DNA of 64,000 bases, taken from Paracrocinitomix sp039939375 (lineage in GTDB: Bacteria; Bacteroidota; Bacteroidia; Flavobacteriales_D; Crocinitomicaceae). Under the pieces are notes generated by a model. The model searched no databases and had not been told where the DNA came from. It saw nothing but the letters and a program-made list of their open reading frames with translations. Each line of letters starts with the position of its first letter. The first letter of the stretch is position 1. Shown here piece by piece: positions 34,802-45,100 of this stretch. Location: contig JBDVJO010000004.1 in the NCBI GenBank assembly GCA_039939375.1, positions 62,001 to 126,000 of the forward strand, written 5' to 3'. The position numbers and the translations under genes are program-made.

Positions 34802-34906
34802 TTAGGGCCATTTTGCAGCATTTAATGTCATCTGTATTTTAAATCTTGCTTTTTCCTCTGGGGCATTCATAAAGCTCCCAAGTATTTCATTATCTGATAA
34901 TGGCCC
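34802..34906 (-). pseudogene. Relic of a small coding sequence
   Basis: The minus strand reads an open stretch, GPLSDNEILGSFMNAPEEKA, running on to a stop codon at 34804-34802, but has no start codon or upstream open frame. It has the look of a protein end left after deletion. The family is not recognised. Confidence 0.35.
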
Positions 34907-34935
34907 TCGCTGCCGCACGATTGTATCGTGTGGTT

Positions 34936-35043
34936 TCACGAATAAGCAGATCTCACTTTAAAATCTCTTAAAAAGGCAATAAATAATTTATAGGCGGTTG
35001 CTTTTTCTTCTTCTGGTAGCTCTTCAATATATTGTAACCGGTT
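34936..35043 (-). pseudogene. C-terminal relic of an XRE-type regulator
   Basis: On the minus strand the frame reads LQYIEELPEEEKATAYKLF and FLRDFKVRSAYS before a stop at 34938-34936. This resembles the tail after the helix-turn-helix of XRE regulators in Bacteroidota (pattern L..LPEE...ID.L.RD...R.AY). The frame is closed by a stop just upstream, so the DNA-binding part is lost. Confidence 0.5.
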
Positions 35044-35053
35044 TTAGTTTTTT

Positions 35054-35098
35054 TTACCCCAGCTGCGCAGAAGTGCAATTAATTCACAGCTGGGGTAA
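35054..35098. repeat. 12-base inverted repeat hairpin
   Basis: TTACCCCAGCTG (35054-35065) and CAGCTGGGGTAA (35087-35098) pair perfectly around a 21-base loop. No T-run follows on either strand in the direction of a terminator. It lies directly at the broken end of the regulator relic, so it may mark an old insertion end. Confidence 0.55.
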
Positions 35099-35233
35099 TT
35101 GATCAGATAATTGAGTAACCTGAAGAATATTTGTTCAGTTCAGCGAGAAATTATGCCGATAAAGAATCATTTCTAGAAGTCGTTGTATTGCCGCCTCAAT
35201 TGAAAACGATAAGTTACTATAGTGTTTTGAAAT

Positions 35234-35259
35234 GCACGGATTGCAAATCCGCGCTAACT
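35234..35259 (-). repeat. REP-like palindrome, right copy (inverted)
   Basis: This is the inverted partner of the 34708 element, with one mismatch in 26 bases and the same CGGATT/AATCCG hairpin. The 0.8 kb from 34615 to 35424 has no intact gene; besides these repeats and the two relics it holds a CGCACGAT/ATCGTGTG imperfect hairpin near 34916. Confidence 0.65.
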
Positions 35260-35424
35260 AGGTGTGGAGCTGGATTTGATCTGAAGCTAATTTAAGGGGT
35301 CTACTTACTAATAGCACGAGGCTTAAATTAGAGGTTAATATAACGTTGATAAATAGCGTGTTTTTACTCAGTGAGATTGCTCTTAAAAGCTGTAACTTTC
35401 TGGTGGATTAAATAACCAGAACTT

Positions 35425-37593
35425 ATGGAAAAACTTAACATTGAGTTACAGCATTGCTATGGTATCAAGCAATTACAACACACCTTTGATTTTCATGGAA
35501 AAAGTGTGATTTCACTTTACGCTCCAAATGGAACAATGAAAACATCATTTGCGAAGACGTTTAGTGATCTTCAAAACGGAAAATTATCGAAGGATTTGAT
35601 TTTTCCTGATAGAGAGACTACACGTAACATTAAAGATGAAAACAACTATGACATAACTCCAGAGAAGATATTTGTAATCGAACCATATAATGAGGCTTTT
35701 AAATCTGAGAAAATGTCCACACTGTTGGTAAACAAAGAACTTAAAGAAAAGTACGACAAAATCTATACTGATCTTGAGAATCTTAAAGATTCTTTCATTG
35801 CCGAAATGAAAAAACGAAGTGGGCTCAAAGTTGAAATCGAAGAAGAAATCTCACAAACATTCACTTCATACCCAAATGAGTTTTTTAAGGTTCTCGGAAG
35901 ATTAAAAACTGAAGTTATGAATGCTCAAAGTGAAAACTTCGGAGATATAGAATACTCTGAAATTTTCAATGATAAGGTGATTAAGTTCTTAGAAACCAAA
36001 GATTTTTCTTCACGACTTGAAGACTATATAGAAAAGTATGAAGAACTGGTGGATAGCTCTACCTACTTCAAAAGAGGAGTATTCAATCATAACAACGCAG
36101 CCACAATAGCCAAGAACTTAAGTGACAACGGCTTCTTCCAAGCCAAACATTCCTTGTCCTTAAATTCTGATGGTAAAGAAAGTACAGCAGTGGGATCATT
36201 AGATGAACTCACCCACATTATAGAAGAAGAAAAGAACTCAATACTATCTGACGAAAGTCTCTCGAAAGCGTTTGAAGAAATAGATAAAAAACTGAAAGCG
36301 AATCAAGACATGAGAAACTTCAGGGACTACCTACTCAAAAACATGAAGCTTCTTCCTGAACTCAAGAACCTTGATGGGCTTAAACAAAAAATATGGCTTT
36401 CGTATTTCATGGATTCTAAGATTGAATTTCTCACTCTTGAAAATAAATACTCCGAAGCTAAGAAAGACATTGAATCAATAGTCGAACAAGCCAAAAAAGA
36501 AGAGACTGACTGGAGAAACGTAATTGATATATTCAATAGAAGATTCTCTGTGCCATTTGAACTTGTCGTAATTAACCAGGAAGATGTAATACTCAAACAG
36601 GATGGTCCAAACATCAACTTCAAATTTACAGATAGCTCTGACAGTTGTGAGGTCAAAGAACAAGACCTGTTAACAGTGCTCAGTAATGGAGAAAAAAGAG
36701 CTCTTTATATTTTAAATATAATCTTTGAAGTTGAGGCCAGAAAGAATCAAGGATTGGATACTTTATTCATTGTAGATGATATTGCCGACTCTTTTGATTA
36801 CAAAAACAAATATGCAATTATCGAGTACTTAAAAGACATTTCATCAAAACCAAATTTCAAGCAAATAATATTAACTCACAACTTTGATTTTCATAGAACG
36901 GTTTCAAGCAGACTTGATATGGAAAGAAGGCACAAACTTACTGCGTTCAAAAATGGAGATAGTGTTGTGTTAAAGCAGGAGCACTATCAAAACAATCCAT
37001 TTACACATTGGAAACAACACCTAAGTACCCCAAGTATGTTAATTGCATCTATTCCTTTTGTCAGGAATATAGCCGAATTTACAGGAGACATTAACAGTTT
37101 TGAAGGCCTAACCTCTCTTTTACATATCAAGAATAATACTAAAACCATATCCCTTGATGCCTTAAAAACGAGTTTCAATCAAATTCTTAATGATGCTGCC
37201 GACTTCACCGCTTTGGGTACAGAGAAAACAGTCCATGAGCTTATAATGGAAACTGGAGATTCTCTTTCTCAGTTGAATCATGAAAATTTGAAATTAGAAG
37301 ACAAAATTACATTTGCAATCGCTATTAGGTTAAAGGCTGAAGAATATATGATTGACAAAATCAATGATCCAGAACTTGTAGCAAACATCTCATCAAATCA
37401 GACCTATGAGCTTTATGAGAAATTTGTAGAATTATTCCCAGAGGAAGTAGAATCAATTACTTTGTTAGACCAGGTTAATCTAATGACTCCTGAAAACATC
37501 CATGTTAACTCATTCATGTATGAGCCCATTTTAGATATGGGTAGTGGGCATCTTAAGGCTTTATACTTAAATATTGACTCGTTGTTGAATTAG
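35425..37593 (+). CDS. ABC-type ATPase with coiled coil (AAA_13/RloC-like), candidate defence ATPase
   Basis: This 722-aa ATPase has an SMC/ABC-like head split by a helical coiled-coil region. Residues 33-40 read APNGTMKT, a variant Walker A in which the last Gly before Lys is Met. A Q-like region and long helices follow (about 95-380). LSNGEKRAL (about 419-427) is the ABC signature, LFIVDDIADSFD (about 448-459) is Walker B, and ILTHNFDF (about 483-490) is the H-loop. This layout matches RloC/PrrC-type and related defence ATPases, but no nuclease domain is fused. It lies 35 bases before the ART-like gene. The unusual Walker A appears to be a family trait, since Lys and Thr are kept. Confidence 0.78.
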   Translation: MEKLNIELQHCYGIKQLQHTFDFHGKSVISLYAPNGTMKTSFAKTFSDLQNGKLSKDLIFPDRETTRNIKDENNYDITPEKIFVIEPYNEAFKSEKMSTLLVNKELKEKYDKIYTDLENLKDSFIAEMKKRSGLKVEIEEEISQTFTSYPNEFFKVLGRLKTEVMNAQSENFGDIEYSEIFNDKVIKFLETKDFSSRLEDYIEKYEELVDSSTYFKRGVFNHNNAATIAKNLSDNGFFQAKHSLSLNSDGKESTAVGSLDELTHIIEEEKNSILSDESLSKAFEEIDKKLKANQDMRNFRDYLLKNMKLLPELKNLDGLKQKIWLSYFMDSKIEFLTLENKYSEAKKDIESIVEQAKKEETDWRNVIDIFNRRFSVPFELVVINQEDVILKQDGPNINFKFTDSSDSCEVKEQDLLTVLSNGEKRALYILNIIFEVEARKNQGLDTLFIVDDIADSFDYKNKYAIIEYLKDISSKPNFKQIILTHNFDFHRTVSSRLDMERRHKLTAFKNGDSVVLKQEHYQNNPFTHWKQHLSTPSMLIASIPFVRNIAEFTGDINSFEGLTSLLHIKNNTKTISLDALKTSFNQILNDAADFTALGTEKTVHELIMETGDSLSQLNHENLKLEDKITFAIAIRLKAEEYMIDKINDPELVANISSNQTYELYEKFVELFPEEVESITLLDQVNLMTPENIHVNSFMYEPILDMGSGHLKALYLNIDSLLN

Positions 37594-37628
37594 ATAAATC
37601 TTACATTATTCATCAGAATTCTCAACCA

Positions 37629-38135
37629 ATGAAAACTCTTAGCAGGCAATATAAAAAAGTACAAATACCAGAAGGAACATTGCTGTTTAGAAAGGCAGTG
37701 GACAACAGTTACTACCCCTCTATGTTTTTTGGTTTTGATGCTTGCGGTGTCTATAGCTCCGACTACAAAAGCACCCCTCTTCAACTTTGGGAAACAAAGA
37801 TAAATTTGGAAAGCACCTTTAGCGTAAAGGATTTGAATCCAAAAGTACATTACAAAACAGACTTAGAGAGTTGCTACATGGATTTCTGCGAGGAGGAACG
37901 ATACTATATGGATGTAAAAAGTAGACATAACCCTAATCGAGATGCGTTTTTCGAGTTTCTTAGGGCCAACAATATCGACTCTTGGGTAACCACTGTAAAT
38001 AACAATATGCCAATGGAACTTGTATTGTTCACCAATGATAATTCCAGTTTAGTCTCATTCAAGATGATTATAGAGAACGAAAAGGAAGGACCTCTTTTAG
38101 ATCACGATTCTTTTAAAGACATAATCATTTTGTAA
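37629..38135 (+). CDS. ADP-ribosyltransferase/RES-like small protein, possible effector
   Basis: This 168-aa protein has the pattern of an ART/RES-type fold: IPEGTLLFRKA (Arg21), then FFGFDACGVYSSDY (Ser43-Ser44) and a final MPMELVLFTN (Glu130), giving an R-S-E type triad in order with suitable spacing. RES toxins and ADP-ribosyltransferases modify NAD+ or a target using this triad. It follows the ATPase gene by 35 bases with no promoter seen, suggesting an operon in which the ATPase controls this enzyme. The fold call is an inference from motif order and remains unproven. Confidence 0.5.
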   Translation: MKTLSRQYKKVQIPEGTLLFRKAVDNSYYPSMFFGFDACGVYSSDYKSTPLQLWETKINLESTFSVKDLNPKVHYKTDLESCYMDFCEEERYYMDVKSRHNPNRDAFFEFLRANNIDSWVTTVNNNMPMELVLFTNDNSSLVSFKMIIENEKEGPLLDHDSFKDIIIL

Positions 38136-38160
38136 TAGACACCTTTAAAAGTCAATTCAC

Positions 38161-38190
38161 AAAAAAGAGCCTGATTATCAAAAGGCTCTT
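38161..38190 (-). terminator. Intrinsic terminator after the 38266 lipoprotein gene
   Basis: AAGAGCCT (38165-38172) and AGGCTCTT (38183-38190) form a perfect 8-bp stem, with a 10-base loop. On the minus strand it is followed by TTTTTT, so it ends the 22-kb operon transcribed towards it. On the plus strand the stem lacks a T-run. Confidence 0.75.
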
Positions 38191-38265
38191 AATCAATAAA
38201 GATTATAAATTGTTGTTATGTGACCACAACGATTCAACTACTGCGGAACAGGAAATCATTGTGAA

Positions 38266-39093
38266 CTAGTTATTACCAAGATTTTTTTTCTCAAAGTCCA
38301 TCCAGGAAAGACCTCTATAATAATCCTTGACATTAGGAGACAAAGAATCAAATTTCTCTAAATAATCCAATGCTAAATCATGAGTTTTTTCGTCTAAATA
38401 CAAATCACCCTCAAAATAAGTGGGGTCTAATAGAGACTCATAAACGTGACCATAGGCTAATGGATAATGGTAACGGTTAGACATAAAAATCGCCCAAAAA
38501 AGAAAACGACTTGGTGGAAAATCTAATTCAGTACTTTCAATATATACTTTTTTATATGCATTTGTGTCACCTTTTAAGGTTTGAATTTCAGAGCCATCTG
38601 TATACTTCGAACAACCATTATAATCACTATTACCATTATATCCAATTGAATCTATCACTTCTTGAATGACTTGGGCTTCTTCAAGTTCTGAAGCTTTTAA
38701 TAAATGGTAATTCATTAACTCAAAAGTTCTTTGATCTATCTCATTTAATCTAGATATATCACCACAAACATAACTTTCAAGAATGCAGTTAAAAACATCC
38801 AAATGTGCAGGGACATATTCAAACTTGTTCGCCATTATAATCGCCCAGTAAAGAAATCTCTCTGTATGTTCACTTTCAAACATCATACTACTATAATCCT
38901 TGTATGAGCTCGTATCACCATCATTCACAATGGAAACCTGCAAATTTTTAATGCTGGTATTAAAATTTTCCTTTTTAAAGTATGAATCATTGCTATTGGT
39001 CTTATTATTTGAGGAGGACTCATTCATGTCACAACCGAAAAATAGCAGTATCATTATCCCAACAGTTAAAAACTTATCCAATCTAATTTTCAT
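38266..39093 (-). CDS. Lipoprotein with duplicated domain, possible immunity protein
   Basis: This 275-aa lipoprotein (lipobox LLFFGC) is made of two related halves of about 95 residues. Each has a RFLYWAIIMANKF or RFLFWAIFMSNRY segment, preceded by DTSSYKDYSS or DTNAYKKVYIE, and followed by a HVYESLL-type helix. The halves suggest an internal duplication of a helical repeat. It is the last gene of the operon, 18 bases after the RHS toxin gene, the usual place for an immunity or partner protein. That role is inferred from position and not from sequence. Confidence 0.6.
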   Translation of the reverse strand: MKIRLDKFLTVGIMILLFFGCDMNESSSNNKTNSNDSYFKKENFNTSIKNLQVSIVNDGDTSSYKDYSSMMFESEHTERFLYWAIIMANKFEYVPAHLDVFNCILESYVCGDISRLNEIDQRTFELMNYHLLKASELEEAQVIQEVIDSIGYNGNSDYNGCSKYTDGSEIQTLKGDTNAYKKVYIESTELDFPPSRFLFWAIFMSNRYHYPLAYGHVYESLLDPTYFEGDLYLDEKTHDLALDYLEKFDSLSPNVKDYYRGLSWMDFEKKNLGNN

Positions 39094-39111
39094 AAAATCA
39101 AATTTAAATAT

Positions 39112-42100
39112 TTAATCAGTTGAAAGAGATTGTTTATTTGTGTAATCATGATTTTCTTGTACATAATTAGAATCAGTTGTAACCCAAAAGCTACGACCTG
39201 TATCAGTTGTTCCATCAGCGCTCTGGATGTAAACTTGCATAAAGTCACCTTCAACTGATCCTGTCGGTACCAAATTCGTACCTTTTAATGCATACCCCAC
39301 AACATAGTCTCCTCCGCTATTTGGAGAACTTCTCAGATTAACTCCACCATGTCCACCGTTCTGATTTACCGTATAGCTAAAATTCATTCTATGATTTTGT
39401 ATTTCAGCAGTCGTTGGCGCACTATTTGGGGCCCATGCTCCGTCAAAAACGGCAACCAATACCCCTTTATTGTATACTCTCCAGTTCCCCCAGGCGATAG
39501 CTTTTTTATTTTCTGCTGCTGCATCAGATTGATAAATTCCATTAGGATCTGTGCCTTCATGTATTTGCACACCTCCTTTAAAAGACCCTAGTGGTACTCT
39601 TGCGTCAGGTGCAATGACCATTATTCCTTTATCTCTTGAATAGCTTTGAGCGTATGATTCCGAAGCCACTCCTGTAATATTATTGTTGGCATCTAAAGTA
39701 TATTTAGGCGCTCCAGTATAACAGTGATGGAGTATCAAAACATAAACTCCTGATTTAACTACATCTCCTGCATCAGTCGTTTTTAAATAACTTTCATAGT
39801 TGCTGTTCGAATACCAAGAATTTGCATCAGCCGAAGATTTGAAAGGTTCTCTAACTCCTCTTTGACTTCCATGCCAGGATGAATGGACATCACCATTTAT
39901 TAATTTGACTTCCAATCCTTCAAGCTCCACACCATCAATTACCCTATTTTCACTAAAAGCATATGGAGAATTATGCGGATACTTACCTGCCAAAGGATCC
40001 ACCGCAAAAAACCTACCAATTCTTGGGTCATGCATTCTGTACTTATAATTCACTGAATTTCCTTCACCTTTAATCTCATCATCCATCTCCTGACCTTGGA
40101 AGCCGTATCTATAATCACCGCTACTACCATTTCTCCCATCCATTATCATCCCAAACGGATAATAATCTGAATATGAAATTACGTCTGGAGAATTATAGGT
40201 TATTAAATCTTCTGAACTCCAAGTAGGAGAACCTGTTGTGGATAAATTATTACTATTTGCGGTTAGGTCATCTAATGCTGTTCCACTTCCCTCATCTACT
40301 TTCCAATAACCTACAATTCCAGACTCTGTACCAGTATACCCTACATAACCATTATATGCATTCAATACATCTGTACCAGATTTTTCCGTATCCCAAATAC
40401 TCACTTCTTTAATGCTTACTTCTCCAGTTCCAGCCAAAATTTGACTTCCAATAGTGACAGGCGCACTTAAACCATTCATATTACCACTTGCCCCAGGGTT
40501 ATTGCCTTCTAGAACACCATCAACGTATGTATTCCACTCACCATTGGCACCATATGTACCTACCACGTGATGCCATGCATTATCATTGATATTTGTAGTT
40601 CCATATACTATATAGTTAGAGGATGACGAGTTATATCCGGATAATCTTAACACACCAGACACGGTATAAAGCATCATTCCGCGATCATTAGAACCATCTG
40701 TCTGTGCTGCAATTATTTTCAGAGCAGAACTATTTAATTTAACCCAAGCTTCTATTGTCATTTCTGTATTGACCCCCAAGCTTACGTTCGAGCCAGTAGT
40801 AGCATTTTCTGTAGTTCCGGTAAAACTTAAAAAGTTCGCATCTTCACTGTTTGGTAATTTCTTATCTGATAATACTTCTAAGACGTTACCTAAATGATTT
40901 GAAAATTCATAATTTCTTTTCCCTAACTCCACCGTTAAATCTTCTGTTGAAGGATCTGCCACGTAAGTTAAATCAACATCTACACTACTATGTTGTTTAA
41001 TGTTACTATAATATCCTTCAGTTGTATACCAAGTTCCAGTTCCAATATCATTGGCGGGCTCTGAAATTCTAATACCCACAGTAATATTCTTACTTAACAG
41101 CCCTACCCTTCTAGATCCGTATAGGTTAAGTTCATTTAAAGCGTATGTTTCGGTTAATTCAGACCCAGATTCTGACACAGTTTTTTGATAAACTCCCATG
41201 GTATTTCCTGATGCATCTTTTGTATAATAGTGATACGTCCATTCATCTTCATTTGTAGAATTACCGCCCGTTCTATCTTTCACTATTTTTGCGATTCTAT
41301 TACCCATTGGATCATATATGAACTCCAAGTCGGCTTTAGTGCTACCGGTAGAACGTGTTATTTTCTTCACTTTCCCTGTTACAGTCCATTCTATAGATTC
41401 AATATCTTCTTGATCATCAGAAACAAGCTGTCCAATATGATTATAGGCATAATTACCCGAATTTTGGTCTAATAAATCAGTAGAGCCAGAGGTTCCTCCA
41501 TCATCCACATAAGCCAATTTATTAGTAGCGTTCACATTATTACCGGCTGTAAAAATACTCGATTCATTATAGCTACCGGTAGGGTTAACAGGGTCAGAAT
41601 TATCATAATAATGATAGGTAAAATCGTCTATCGTTGTTGTCCCTGATTGTCTTTGCAATTTAAGTAAATTTCCGTTATGATCATAGGTGTATTCTGTATG
41701 GTAGGTGTTGGTGCTACTTGCACCATTGTATTCATAGCCTGCATTTGGCTCAGTTATACTACCAACGTCTTGTATAAAAGCATCCATATTTACGATTCTA
41801 TTTAATTGGTCATATTGGTAATCATTTGCTACCAAATCCATGAGATTCTCATTAATATCCATCATGGCAGTTGCCATTTGAGAAATATTACCGTTGAATA
41901 AGCCATATGTTGGTGCAACCGAACTTAAATCGCCTAAAAATGAATCACCTCCAGTTGTTCTTGCCTCATAATCATCTGTATAATATGTCAGTCCAAAACC
42001 ATAAGCATCACGCCCTATATTCTTATTTAAATTTAAACCTATTATTGCGCCATCTTCTCCCATATCAACTTCAGCTGCGTTAAGAGAAGTTCCGTTGACT

Positions 42101-45100
42101 GATTTTAACCAGCCATTTGTTGTATAAGCATAATCAGAACCTTGAATTTTTTCATGCCCAGTTTCTGTTCTTGCCAATGGACCATGATCATAGTAGAAAT
42201 ACTTTTCTTCAGAGATCCAATTAACGTCATCCTCTGAAGTGTAAGCTCTCGTAATTCTATTATCTGCATCATATTCATATTTATGATAAAATTGATCTAT
42301 TTTACCAGCGTTGTATTTGACTTTTAACACATTTCCGCTCACCAAATCGTATTCATAATCAACGGTGCTCGTCAATCCTGAATTTTCAACCTCTTCTTCT
42401 CTTCTTATTTCCTGTACCATTTTGAGTACATTGCCATGGATATCATAACCATAATGATAGGCTGATTGATACTCATTATCATTCGTAGTGTAATAATCAA
42501 TATACGTCACAGACCCTATTCTATTTCTTCCGTTAAGCTCGTCTCCATTGATGAGTGATGATAAAGGTTCATCATAGTAAGTTCTGGTTATTTGAGAACG
42601 TTCAGCACCTGAATTTGCTGCAAAATTATCTGGGTAATCTGGATCATCAAAGTTGGTTGTAGGGACACCATCAACATCTAGCTCTGATGGATCAGCTTCT
42701 AATTCTCCAACTTCAATTATTCTGCCTAAGGCGTCAAACTTTGTGTAACTAAATAAATCATCTTGAGCTTGTTGCTGATTTTGAGATGCCACGATTCTAC
42801 CTAATCCATCATACCAAAAACGTGAAGTTCCACCATCAGGTGTTCTTTGTATTACAAGTTGATTTAATGCGTTATAGCCATATGAAGTTAAATATCCATG
42901 CTCTGGGTCATATGTGCTCACATCTTCATTATTTCTTTTGGCTATAATGTCGTCTATTGCAATCTGAGAATCAACTCTATTAACTCCATTAGGAGGAACA
43001 GTTCTGATTAAGTTACCCGCTTGATCATAATAATATAAAGTATAGTTGAACTCATTGTCTGGTACTTCGCAAACAAAAGTCTCTATTGCTGAACTCATTG
43101 CAAGCTCTATATAATTATGAATAAATTCGTTCTTTTTGTTTTCAATTAACACTTGATATTCAGCGCTTGCATTAGCAATAGCCTGTTCTATTAACCAATC
43201 TTCACAATCGTTCGTAATTGTTAAAGTCGTGTCGTCCCAAATATCTCCATCTACTAAAGGTTCATCCTGGCAGGATTCCGGATATAATCCGCAAAAATCG
43301 TCCAAGGTCATTGTACCCGAATTGTCAATATGATGATCAAATAATGTTTCACAAGGTTCACAATAAACAACATCTTCAAATAAACTTGGATGAATTCCTA
43401 ACGAACCTGTGATTATGTCATTGTAACTTGCATAATTATAAATCTGTTCATCATTCAGAAGAACTGAATTAACATACTGGCTAAAAGTATAACTTGAGTT
43501 TATCGTTGCTTCCGAAAAACCGTCATCTATGGCATTTTCAATCAGTAATAAATATGAAGCTAAATGATCTTCATAGTCAAGTGCACAAAAATCTGATAAA
43601 GTCATTATCGTCAAATCAGGATCCGCACTAACATTGATGTCATCCATTCCTTCATGATAAATTTCATAAGCCGCCTCACATGATAAAGGAGGGTCAATTT
43701 GATCTGAACAAGAACAAGGATTCATAGGAATATTTGATTGACCGGTAATTTCAATCCAAGAATCATCTACTATAATCGGCACTTTAAAACTAGAATTACC
43801 GCTAAATGGGTCTAAGTAAAATGCCCCGATAGAATCAATTTCGTGAATACTAGGGTCAAAAGAAGGGTCATTTACTTGCATAACAAATTCTGCCGCTACT
43901 TCATCATATCTATCTAAAATTTGGTAGATAAATTGATTATTAATTATTGTATCCGCTATTGTTACACCTGCTTCTTGCCCTTTTAAACCAAGAATTTCAT
44001 AAATAATATCCGGAATGTCAGCTGCGTCTTGATCTTTTAATAAGTTGTCAACTAAAACACCAGTACCAATAACTATAGTTCCTCCTGGATCTGACAAACA
44101 ATCGCCGCAATCTCCAAGAGCAAGGTCTTTAATTGTTCCCAAATAAGGCATGAATTCAATTGTTGCCGGCACTTCAATGTAGCTATTATCACTTAGCTGA
44201 GCAGTTAGCAAAAAAGTGGGAGCTACTAAAGCTTGTATATTAACGAAGCCTGTAACTGTTGGAAATGTAGGCAGATCATTGAACTTGATTTGATAATAGT
44301 CTCCACTGCTTTGATCAGTAATTAAAATGGTGGTAATACCAGTTGTAGAAGAATAATCCCAATCATGCCCTCCAGTTGTCATCCAGTCTAAAAACACATT
44401 ATTGGTTAGTTGAGTTCCTAAAGTACCGGTACTTAAATCAACTGTAGATCCTGAAAAGAAATAAGGTGTCCCTCCATTATCTTGCAGCATAAAATTAAAT
44501 AATTCAACTAAACTAGCAGCCTCTTCTAAAGGCTGACATGGTATTAATACTGCTCCAGGATCAGTACTAGATGGACTTCCTGCTCCACCATCTGCAACAC
44601 AATTCCCCACCATTAAGCAAGTTTCTCCATCAATTAATAGCTCTTTGGAATCAGTTCCGGAATCCATATCGTCATCTACATTCGCGATAATTTGAAAAGA
44701 ATAAACACCAGAAGATTCTCCAACGAAATAAAAACTCTCAAAAGATTCTATTTGCCAATTTGTACCGTAATCAGATACATCCCAAGTAAAGTTCATTGAA
44801 CTAGAGTTTGCATAAGTAGGAAGAACTAAATTGATATAATTACAAGTATTGCTCGAAGTAGGATTGTTTATCTCCATTTCTAAAACTCTGTCATCATTTG
44901 TAGTTACAAAATCTTCAACACTGTATGTATATGTCATAACCTCAGCAGAGGGAGGGTTAAAAGTATAATCAGAACTTATGGGTCCACCAAAAGCCTCGTA
45001 TAATAGAATTCCGAAATAATCCGTTGCATTCAAGTCTAAAGCAGAACTTGGTTGCATGCCGTCAGCGGCGGTTAAACCGTTCAAAAAATTCAATACTTCA

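Noticed and set aside
38200..38265. GTTGT/ACAAC hairpin after the terminator
   Set aside because: The stem is only five bases and not followed by T residues; the 38161 hairpin explains termination.
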